A DNA stretch of 7,289 nucleotides from Ruminococcus sp. UBA3855. Lineage in GTDB: Bacteria; Bacillota; Clostridia; Oscillospirales; Ruminococcaceae. The DNA is taken from NCBI GenBank assembly GCA_002392545.1, contig DGHF01000105.1:22628-29916 (forward strand), written 5' to 3'. Shown piece by piece: positions 1 through 4,456 of the stretch (positions within the stretch are counted from its first letter, which is position 1; every line of letters begins with the position of its first letter). Both the position numbers and the translations under genes were made by a program. The notes under the pieces were generated by a model that saw nothing but the letters and a program-made list of their open reading frames with translations, was not told the origin of the DNA and ran no database searches.

Positions 1-371
1 TATTCTTTGCAAGCCTGCTGAGCCATACGGATACCGCCGAACGGCTGGAGGGAACGCTTGAAAGGCTTATCAGTCTGGAAACCAACGATTTTTTCTAAAT
101 CCTTGTTGAGATAACCAGCTTCATGAGAAGTGATAGTAGAAATAATCTTGGTGTCCATATCCAGAACTCCGCCGGCTTCACGCTCCTGACGAGACAAATC
201 CATGACCTGTTCCCAGAGCTTTGTAGTCGCTTCGGTAGGACCTTCGAGAAAACTTTCATCACCGTCATAGGGTGTGTAGTTTTTCAGGATGAAGTCACGG
301 ACATTGACAGAGGTATTGCTCCATCTGCCAGCTGTGAACCCTTCCCACTCAGGGGCAAATTCTTTAAACAT
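1..371 (-). CDS. pflB: Pyruvate formate-lyase (formate C-acetyltransferase), N-terminal part, runs off left edge
   Basis: Cytosolic glycyl-radical enzyme converting pyruvate and CoA to acetyl-CoA and formate in mixed-acid fermentation. I translated the minus strand from the ATG at 371 and read 123 codons without a stop. The N-terminus closely follows PflB: WEGFTAGRW at about residues 9-17, NVRDFILKNYTPYDGDESF at 23-41, GPTEATTKLWEQVMDL at 44-59, STITSHEAGYLNKDLEKIVG at 78-97, and KPFKRSLQPFGGIRM at 102-116. The family is about 750 residues, so only the first sixth is here. The catalytic cysteine pair and the C-terminal glycyl-radical loop lie outside the window and cannot be checked. The start is supported by GGAAAGGA at 382-389, ten bases upstream of the ATG, and by a consensus promoter further upstream. 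It diverges from spoIIID. The pfl activase is not visible. Confidence 0.96.
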   Translation of the reverse strand, partial: MFKEFAPEWEGFTAGRWSNTSVNVRDFILKNYTPYDGDESFLEGPTEATTKLWEQVMDLSRQEREAGGVLDMDTKIISTITSHEAGYLNKDLEKIVGFQTDKPFKRSLQPFGGIRMAQQACKE

Positions 372-392
372 AATGACATCTTCCTTTCCATC

Positions 393-411
393 GGATGTGG
401 AGTGCACATCC
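393..411 (-). promoter_or_regulatory. 5' leader hairpin of pflB
   Basis: A perfect inverted repeat: GGATGTG at 393-399 and CACATCC at 405-411, with a 5-nt loop. It lies about 9 nt downstream of the predicted pflB transcription start (near 420) and 21 nt before the ATG, leaving the ribosome binding site unpaired. A hairpin here could protect the mRNA 5' end or bind a regulator. The fold is read from the sequence; the role is inferred. Confidence 0.55.
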
Positions 412-426
412 CTTTCTATATTCTAT

Positions 427-455
427 ATCATACTACTTTTTTCAGAGTTTGTCAA
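427..455 (-). promoter_or_regulatory. Sigma-A promoter of pflB
   Basis: On the minus strand, TTGACA (450-455) and TATGAT (427-432) are separated by exactly 17 bp. This is a full -35 match and a one-mismatch -10. The predicted start is near 420, giving a leader of about 49 nt. A second TTGACA lies at 461-466 on the same strand, 11 bp upstream, but no good -10 pairs with it. The strength fits a highly expressed fermentation gene. Confidence 0.85.
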
Positions 456-492
456 GGTTTTGTCAATCATCAAAAAACAGTTTGACAGGTTT

Positions 493-535
493 CTGTTATT
501 TTGCGTAGGAATTTTCGCAAAATTGCTGTTATTTT
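493..535. repeat. Paired direct repeats around an AT-rich palindrome upstream of pflB
   Basis: CTGTTATTTT occurs at 493-502 and again at 526-535, exactly 33 bp apart, close to three helical turns. Between them is the perfect inverted repeat AATTTT-CGC-AAAATT (510-524). The cluster lies about 75-115 bp upstream of the predicted pflB start, where an activator or cooperative repressor could sit. I recognise no known operator. AT-rich DNA makes such repeats fairly common, so a regulatory role is tentative. Confidence 0.35.
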
Positions 536-698
536 ATGGAAAGTGCATGATTGCTTTTTCTTTTGGAAGGTGTTGCGCTGGTTTACATAGAAAAGCAGTA
601 GATTATGGAGAGGTAATTTCAGAGCACACCCCATTTTCATCAAACGAGACATTACCGGAACTATTTTCAATTATATCACAATGCAGTGAAAATTGCAA

Positions 699-734
699 GT
701 AAATGACAGCTGAAAAAAGCTGGTTATCATTTAC
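699..734. repeat. Long imperfect inverted repeat between pflB and spoIIID
   Basis: Left arm GTAAATGA (699-706) followed directly by CAGCT (707-711). Right arm AGCTG (718-722), then a 4-nt bulge GTTA (723-726), then TCATTTAC (727-734). Thirteen base pairs form around a 6-nt loop. No T-run follows on either strand, and the flanking genes diverge, so this is not a normal terminator. It lies about 47-82 bp upstream of the predicted spoIIID start, so a protein-binding operator is the more likely reading. Confidence 0.5.
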
Positions 735-745
735 GCTGAAAATAG

Positions 746-774
746 TGATAAAATCCATATTTTCTGCATATATT
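746..774 (+). promoter_or_regulatory. Candidate sigma-E-type promoter of spoIIID
   Basis: CATATATT at 767-774 matches the sigma-E -10 consensus (CATACAHT) at seven of eight positions. A weak -35-like TGATAAA (746-752) lies 14 bp upstream. The start would fall near 781, about 25 nt before the ATG. In Bacillus subtilis spoIIID is transcribed by mother-cell sigma-E, which is why I considered this. The -35 is poor, and the region also resembles a weak sigma-A -10, so confidence is low. Confidence 0.35.
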
Positions 775-805
775 GCAAAGAACCCAACAGAAATGGAGTG
801 ATACC

Positions 806-1114
806 ATGCATATTCAGTCAGAAGAAAGAGCGGTCACGCTCGGAATATACATATTAGAGCACCAGACGACAGTCAGAGCCACAGCGAAACATTTCGGGAT
901 TTCAAAGAGTACAGTACACAAAGATGTCAGTGAGCGTTTAGCCGGAATCCGCCCCGACCTTGCAGAGCAGGTGCATGAAGTCTTGTTATGCAACAAGAGG
1001 GAAAGACACATTCGTGGAGGAATGGCGACCAAGCGGAAATATGAATTGCTTGCAAAAAGCCGAAAATCTTCACAGGAAGAAACGAACCGACAAATTTCGG
1101 CAAATATCGCATGA
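806..1114 (+). CDS. spoIIID: Sporulation transcriptional regulator SpoIIID
   Basis: Mother-cell DNA-binding protein acting between sigma-E and sigma-K during endospore formation. It both activates and represses mother-cell genes. The product is 102 residues, slightly longer than the 93-residue Bacillus protein. A helix-turn-helix spans about residues 23-45, with the family signature ISKSTVHKDVSERL at 32-45. It is followed by NPDLA-like RPDLAEQV (49-56) and the basic C-terminal helix RHIRGGMATKRKY (67-79), which in SpoIIID makes extra DNA contacts. The last 20 or so residues are polar and not conserved. The ATG at 806 is preferred: GGAG at 795-798 is seven bases upstream and homology begins there. 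A TTG at 773 would add 11 residues without a good binding site. It implies the organism forms, or recently formed, spores. Confidence 0.95.
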   Translation: MHIQSEERAVTLGIYILEHQTTVRATAKHFGISKSTVHKDVSERLAGIRPDLAEQVHEVLLCNKRERHIRGGMATKRKYELLAKSRKSSQEETNRQISANIA

Positions 1115-1120
1115 AAAATG

Positions 1121-1129
1121 TGGTATAAT
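1121..1129 (+). promoter_or_regulatory. Extended -10 promoter for the clp ATPase gene
   Basis: TGG-TATAAT at 1121-1129 is a perfect extended -10 element, starting 7 bp after the spoIIID stop codon. There is no recognisable -35 at 16-18 bp upstream, which is typical of extended -10 promoters. The start would fall near 1136, giving a leader of about 30 nt. The Clp gene can therefore be expressed independently of sporulation-specific spoIIID transcription. I found no CtsR or CIRCE operator nearby. Confidence 0.65.
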
Positions 1130-1149
1130 AGGGAAGTACTGATTTCAAA

Positions 1150-1155
1150 AAGGAG
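1150..1155 (+). promoter_or_regulatory. Ribosome binding site that fixes a TTG start
   Basis: AAGGAG ends 10 bases before the TTG at 1166. An in-frame TGA at 1157-1159 excludes any earlier start, and the next in-frame ATG would cut 22 residues from the first Clp N-repeat. The TTG start is therefore the best choice. Confidence 0.75.
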
Positions 1156-1165
1156 CTGAAGCAAT

Positions 1166-3382
1166 TTGCAGAATATACAATATGACATTGACAGATTTTC
1201 GGAGAATGTGTTGTTGTCGTTAGAATCAGCGATGTATCTTGCCGGAGAGATGGGGCACACCTATATAGGCACGGAGCATTATTTAACGGGATTATTACGG
1301 CAACAACCGAATTCGGCATCATCCATTTTAAGGAAAGCCGGATTTTCGGAAGAGATGCTGACAAAGCAGTTACTGCGCACAGTAGGAAAGGGAAGCCGTA
1401 CTTCTCCCACATACCGAGACATGACCCCGACATTGCACAGAATGTTCCGCATCGCACAGGACATTGCCGACAGGCAGGGAACGAAGCGAGTCGGAACGAG
1501 ATGGATGTTATTGGCAATGGTGCAGGATGAAAACTGCGCCGCCGCAGAGATGCTGGAAATTTTGCAGGCAGATTTGAAGCGGATAGCGTGTGCATGTTTA
1601 GGGGAGAAATTTTCCGGCTTACCGAACGCACCGACGGAGGACGAATTCCCGAATTTGTTTCGGTATGGGAAATTATTGTTACCGTGTCCGGAAGATGACC
1701 CCTTGATTGGGAGAGAAGACGAGACGGAAAGGGTATTGCAGATTTTAGCAAGGCGCAGTAAAAATAATCCCTGTTTGATAGGAGAACCGGGGGTAGGGAA
1801 AACAGCGATTGTGCAGGGAGTAGCGGAGCGGTTTGCAAGAGGCGAAGTGCCCTCACAGTTAGAAGGATATTTTGTTTTCTCGATGGATTTAGGGGCATTG
1901 TTAGCCGGAGCGAAATACAGGGGAGACTTTGAAGAGCGAGTAAGGGCGTGTGTTGATGAAATCCGTCAGAATGGGCGGATGATATTGTTTATTGACGAGA
2001 TTCATACGATAGTAGGAGCAGGCGCAGCAGAGGGGGCAATCGATGCAGCAAACCTGTTAAAGCCGGCACTGGCGAGAGGGGAACTGCGGTTAATCGGAGC
2101 GACGACACCAGCAGAATACAGCCGGACGATAGAGCGAGACGGCGCACTGGCAAGGCGGTTTCAGGCGGTAAACATCCGAGAGCCGTCAGGCACGGAAACG
2201 CTGGCGATACTGGACGGACTTCGGGAAGGATACGAAAGGTATCATCATGTACAATTGAGTACAGCGGTATTAAGAGCGTGTGTGGAGTTGTCACAGAAAT
2301 ATATTGGCGGAAAGAGTTTCCCAGACAAAGCCATTGACTTAATGGATGAAGCGTGTGCAAGGGCATCCCTGAAAGGGAAAACGGTCTGCACCGAAGACGT
2401 AGCAGAAGTAGCCTCAGTCCGGACAGGAATTCCGTTGACACAAATGACAAGTGCAAGGCAGGAACGCTTATTGCAGTTAAAAACCGCCTTGACGGAGAAA
2501 ATCATTGGACATGATGCAGTGATAGAAAAATTATGTGATGCGGTGTGCCGTGCAGGGAGCGGATTCAGGGACATTCACCGCCCGACAGGTTCATTTTTAT
2601 TGCTAGGTTCGACCGGAGTAGGAAAAACGGCATTAGTGCGGACATTGGCGGAAAGTTTATACGGAGATGAAAAAGCGTTAATCCGTGTGGATATGTCGGA
2701 ATATATGGAACAGCATTCAGTTTCACGTTTAATTGGTTCGCCCCCCGGATATGTAGGATTCACAGAAGAAACGCCCTTTTGTGCGCAGTTACGGCAAAGA
2801 CCATGCAGTGTAGTATTATTTGATGAAATTGAGAAAGCGCATCCGGATGTATTGCATTTGTTGTTGCAGATTCTGGAAGATGGTACATTCACCGACGGTT
2901 CAGGGCGGAAAATCAGTTTAAGAAGCTGTATGATTTTCATGACAAGCAACATTGGAATGCATGAAAAGTCGAATGGAATGGGCTTTATTGAGAAGCAGAC
3001 AGAAAATCATTCCGTTGCAATGGAAACGCTCAGAAAGACATTATCACCGGAATTGATAGGGCGAATGGATGAAATATTATGTTTTGATAAATTAAGTCAT
3101 GAGAGTTTATGCGCCATTGCAGAAAGGCAATTATTAGAAATTGCCGAACGTACCAAAGAAATGGGAATCACGCTGTTATATGACAGACAGGCAATTGAGA
3201 AATCAGCATCCTGTCCGGAAACAGCAGATTATGGAGCGAGACCATTAAGGCGGTATTTAACGCAGAATGTAGAAAGTCCGCTGTCGCATTTGTGGTTGAA
3301 TGGAGAAATCCATACAGGGGACACAGTATTATTGACCGCCGAACAGAATCAATTATCTTTGAAAGTGACAACCATGGTATAA
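1166..3382 (+). CDS. ClpA/ClpC-type AAA+ unfoldase without a middle domain (ATP-dependent Clp protease ATP-binding subunit)
   Basis: Hexameric ATPase that unfolds proteins and feeds them to ClpP. The product is 738 residues. Two Clp N-repeats lie at about 11-70 and 86-146. D1 has Walker A GEPGVGKT (206-213), pore loop KYRG (250-253), Walker B ILFIDE (273-278) and arginine finger ALARRF (328-332). D2 has Walker A GSTGVGKT (481-488), pore loop GYVG (528-531), Walker B VVLFDE (549-554), sensor-1 TSN (593-595), MGF (605-607) at the ClpP-docking loop position, the LIGRMDE arginine finger (R633) and sensor-2 GARPLRR (690-696). Between D1 and D2 the chain passes directly from DEACARASLKG to a CTEDVAEV segment (about 394-415). 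The roughly 70-residue coiled-coil M-domain of ClpC (about 810 residues) is absent, giving a ClpA-like architecture. After GYVGF the usual EGGQLT is replaced by EETPFCA. clpC is possible as a name, but I leave the symbol blank. Confidence 0.94.
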   Translation: MQNIQYDIDRFSENVLLSLESAMYLAGEMGHTYIGTEHYLTGLLRQQPNSASSILRKAGFSEEMLTKQLLRTVGKGSRTSPTYRDMTPTLHRMFRIAQDIADRQGTKRVGTRWMLLAMVQDENCAAAEMLEILQADLKRIACACLGEKFSGLPNAPTEDEFPNLFRYGKLLLPCPEDDPLIGREDETERVLQILARRSKNNPCLIGEPGVGKTAIVQGVAERFARGEVPSQLEGYFVFSMDLGALLAGAKYRGDFEERVRACVDEIRQNGRMILFIDEIHTIVGAGAAEGAIDAANLLKPALARGELRLIGATTPAEYSRTIERDGALARRFQAVNIREPSGTETLAILDGLREGYERYHHVQLSTAVLRACVELSQKYIGGKSFPDKAIDLMDEACARASLKGKTVCTEDVAEVASVRTGIPLTQMTSARQERLLQLKTALTEKIIGHDAVIEKLCDAVCRAGSGFRDIHRPTGSFLLLGSTGVGKTALVRTLAESLYGDEKALIRVDMSEYMEQHSVSRLIGSPPGYVGFTEETPFCAQLRQRPCSVVLFDEIEKAHPDVLHLLLQILEDGTFTDGSGRKISLRSCMIFMTSNIGMHEKSNGMGFIEKQTENHSVAMETLRKTLSPELIGRMDEILCFDKLSHESLCAIAERQLLEIAERTKEMGITLLYDRQAIEKSASCPETADYGARPLRRYLTQNVESPLSHLWLNGEIHTGDTVLLTAEQNQLSLKVTTMV

Positions 3383-3384
3383 CA

Positions 3385-3414
3385 AAAAAGCCGTCTGCAA
3401 CAGGACGGCTTTTT
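3385..3414. terminator. Bidirectional intrinsic terminator
   Basis: AAAAAGCCGTC (3385-3395) pairs with GACGGCTTTTT (3404-3414) around an 8-nt loop, an 11-bp perfect stem with a T-run on both strands. It starts 3 bp after the Clp ATPase stop and 5 bp from the stop of the convergent DUF4230 gene, so it should end both transcripts. Confidence 0.93.
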
Positions 3415-3418
3415 GAAT

Positions 3419-4066
3419 TTACTTAAAGACAATTGTATAACTTTCAGTCACACCAACAGCAGTCAAAAGATTATTCAAACTATCTTCTGCATCTTTCATG
3501 ACACCATCAAGAAATTCAGTATCTTCTGCAAGTTGTTCTTCTTTTTCTTTTTTGGCAGAGGAAATAACTTCTGCAAATTCTTCATAAGATTCTTTGTGGA
3601 ATAAGGAATCTTTTACTTTGTAAGATTTAACACTATCATGGTCAACTTCATGTGCAATAATTTTCGGTTCAGGCAATGTCAAAGTAATTTGTTTCTTTCC
3701 TTCATCAATATCATAAGTAATTTCGGAAACATCAATACCAGCATTGATAGTTCCGCTATAAACGACAAGAGTCTGTTCTTCTGTCAGCGGAATAGTAAAA
3801 TCTCCTATCTTTTTTCCTTCTTCGTGGTGGTCTACGAGGTCAGTGTAGTGATATTTTTCTGATACCAAATCACTAGCACTTTCAATCCAAGAGCCGAGCT
3901 GTGTGGAAGTAATAGCTACTTTTGCCTTTTTATTGGCATTATAATGAGCAATTCCACCAACCACAGCACCAGATAAAATACAACCTGCAAGCCCAGCAAT
4001 CAAAATAGGTTTCAAATTCATTTTTCTTTCTTCCTCCAATCCCATAAATTCGTTTTCCTGTTCCAT
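3419..4066 (-). CDS. Membrane-anchored DUF4230 family protein
   Basis: A 215-residue protein of unknown function. A short acidic N-terminus (1-15) is followed by one transmembrane helix rich in glycine and small residues (about 20-40, KPILIAGLAGCILSGAVVGG), then a soluble domain of about 55-215. The soluble part resembles DUF4230 as I know it: a WIESASDLVSEKYHYTDLVD start (60-79), the strands VVYSGTINAGIDVSEI (101-116), then ITLTLPEPKIIAHEVDHDS (127-145), and a helical, charged tail (160-200). The basic NKKAK after the helix argues against a simple N-in topology by the positive-inside rule, so orientation is uncertain. The start at 4066 is chosen for its near-perfect AAGGAGGT six bases upstream. 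The frame stays open back to a GTG at 4162. It is convergent with the Clp gene and divergent from the cellulase. No partner gene suggests a role. Confidence 0.85.
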   Translation of the reverse strand: MEQENEFMGLEEERKMNLKPILIAGLAGCILSGAVVGGIAHYNANKKAKVAITSTQLGSWIESASDLVSEKYHYTDLVDHHEEGKKIGDFTIPLTEEQTLVVYSGTINAGIDVSEITYDIDEGKKQITLTLPEPKIIAHEVDHDSVKSYKVKDSLFHKESYEEFAEVISSAKKEKEEQLAEDTEFLDGVMKDAEDSLNNLLTAVGVTESYTIVFK

Positions 4067-4072
4067 AAGAGT

Positions 4073-4080
4073 ACCTCCTT
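4073..4080 (-). promoter_or_regulatory. Strong ribosome binding site setting the DUF4230 start
   Basis: AAGGAGGT on the minus strand lies six bases before the ATG at 4066 and is the strongest binding site in the window. It favours the 215-residue product over a longer in-frame product starting at GTG 4162 or ATG 4156, neither of which has a visible binding site. Confidence 0.85.
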
Positions 4081-4091
4081 GAAAAAACAGA

Positions 4092-4134
4092 CAGCACACC
4101 AAAAGGACAGAAAAAAACGTCCTCTGATGTGCTG
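4092..4134 (-). promoter_or_regulatory. Imperfect hairpin in the DUF4230 leader, attenuator-like
   Basis: Outer arms CAGCACA (minus strand 4134-4128) and TGTGCTG (4098-4092) pair over 7 bp. Inner arms AGGAC and GTCCT (4123-4119 and 4108-4104) pair over 5 bp, with a small internal loop between. The hairpin loop includes seven T. After the stem come four bases and then six T (4087-4082), immediately before the ribosome binding site. The shape suggests a weak terminator or translational attenuator. The offset of the T-run from the stem weakens the terminator reading. Confidence 0.45.
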
Positions 4135-4161
4135 ATAATTTGATAAAATTGTGCATAATCA

Positions 4162-4233
4162 CTAATTAAGGAATGAATTGCCCCCCCCGTTGTGCAAAAC
4201 GCTGATTGTACAATTTGAATAAAACATCATCAT
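4162..4233 (-). CDS. Possible 23-residue leader peptide (upstream ORF) of the DUF4230 gene
   Basis: About 30 nt after the predicted minus-strand transcription start lies AAAGGAG (4250-4244). Eleven bases later come three consecutive ATG codons (4233-4225), opening a 23-residue frame that ends at TAG 4164-4162. The peptide reads MMMFYSNCTISVL, then HNGGGNSFLN; the three glycines are encoded by a run of eight G. The stop overlaps, as TAGTG, a GTG that is in frame with DUF4230. No homology is expected for so short a peptide. It could be a chance ORF, but its position, binding site and triple ATG favour translation. Confidence 0.4.
   Translation of the reverse strand: MMMFYSNCTISVLHNGGGNSFLN
4181..4188. 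repeat. Homopolymer tract of eight C (G on the minus strand)
   Basis: Eight consecutive C in otherwise AT-rich leader DNA, read as G on the DUF4230 transcript and inside the possible upstream ORF. Tracts of this length can slip during replication in some bacteria. With one G fewer, the upstream ORF would lose its TAG at 4164-4162 and read on past the DUF4230 start. With one G more, it would stop slightly earlier at TAA (4168-4166). No variation is visible in a single sequence. Confidence 0.6.
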
Positions 4234-4268
4234 GAGAGAGACAACTCCTTTCGTTAGCAACTTTTCTC

Positions 4269-4297
4269 ATTATAACATATTTTGCAGAAAAAGTCAA
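4269..4297 (-). promoter_or_regulatory. Sigma-A promoter of the DUF4230 gene
   Basis: On the minus strand, TTGACT (4292-4297) and a perfect TATAAT (4269-4274) are 17 bp apart. The predicted start is near 4262, leaving a leader of about 195 nt before the DUF4230 ATG. That is unusually long and holds the upstream ORF and hairpin. Confidence 0.85.
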
Positions 4298-4304
4298 TGG
4301 TTTG

Positions 4305-4346
4305 ATTTGAATTTTGTGTGTATTTCACAAAAATATAATATCAAAT
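4305..4346. repeat. Inverted repeat between the two divergent promoters, candidate operator
   Basis: TTTTGTG (4312-4318) and CACAAAA (4326-4332) form a perfect 7-bp inverted repeat with a 7-nt centre. Outer arms ATTTGA (4305-4310) and TCAAAT (4341-4346) add a second, asymmetric layer. The core lies 14 bp upstream of the minus -35 box and about 53 bp upstream of the plus -35 box, so one regulator could act on both genes. The TGTG/CACA core loosely recalls Crp/Fnr-family sites but has the wrong spacing for a confident call. Confidence 0.45.
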
Positions 4347-4385
4347 TTGTTTTTTCAACATTGATTTACTTTTGTATAAAACTGA

Positions 4386-4414
4386 TTGACATTCCCTGAA
4401 AAATATGTTAAAAT
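4386..4414 (+). promoter_or_regulatory. Sigma-A promoter of the cellulase-hydF operon
   Basis: TTGACA (4386-4391) and TAAAAT (4409-4414) are separated by 17 bp. The predicted start is near 4421, about 36 nt before the cellulase ATG. No promoter is evident before hydF, so this one probably serves both genes. Confidence 0.85.
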
Positions 4415-4418
4415 AGAA

Positions 4419-4437
4419 CTGCAACAATGAGTTGCAG
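4419..4437 (+). promoter_or_regulatory. Hairpin at the 5' end of the cellulase transcript
   Basis: CTGCAAC (4419-4425) and GTTGCAG (4431-4437) form a perfect 7-bp stem with a 5-nt loop at the predicted transcription start. It could be an operator overlapping +1 or an mRNA 5'-stabilising hairpin. It ends 19 nt before the ATG and leaves the GGAAAGGA binding site free. Confidence 0.6.
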
Positions 4438-4456
4438 AAAGAGAGGAAAGGACATT

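Noticed and set aside
460..473. FNR-like site TTGTC-AATC-ATCAA near the pflB -35 box
   Set aside because: It matches eight of ten half-site positions, but an oxygen-sensing FNR site is not expected in a strict anaerobe and the sequence overlaps a TTGACA-like repeat. A chance match is likely.
470..670. Minus-strand 66-codon frame upstream of pflB
   Set aside because: It has no convincing binding site or promoter, no family resemblance, and it spans the repeat cluster and the region just upstream of the pflB promoter.
289..702. Plus-strand open frames at 123-485 and 289-702
   Set aside because: They overlap pflB in antisense and then AT-rich intergenic DNA. The translations are rich in Phe, Ser and Cys with no domain or ribosome binding site.
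1115..1165. CtsR or CIRCE heat-shock operator before the Clp ATPase
   Set aside because: I looked for the tandem GTCAAA heptads and the CIRCE inverted repeat and saw neither.
927..1898. Long antisense open frame (323 codons) covering the spoIIID end and the Clp ATPase start
   Set aside because: It lies opposite two clearly conserved proteins, has no recognisable domain or binding site, and its composition is a mirror of the sense codons.
4427..4456. Ten-residue N-terminal extension of the cellulase from ATG 4427
   Set aside because: That ATG lies in the loop of the leader hairpin about 6 nt from the predicted start, has no binding site, and would put charged residues before a normal signal peptide.
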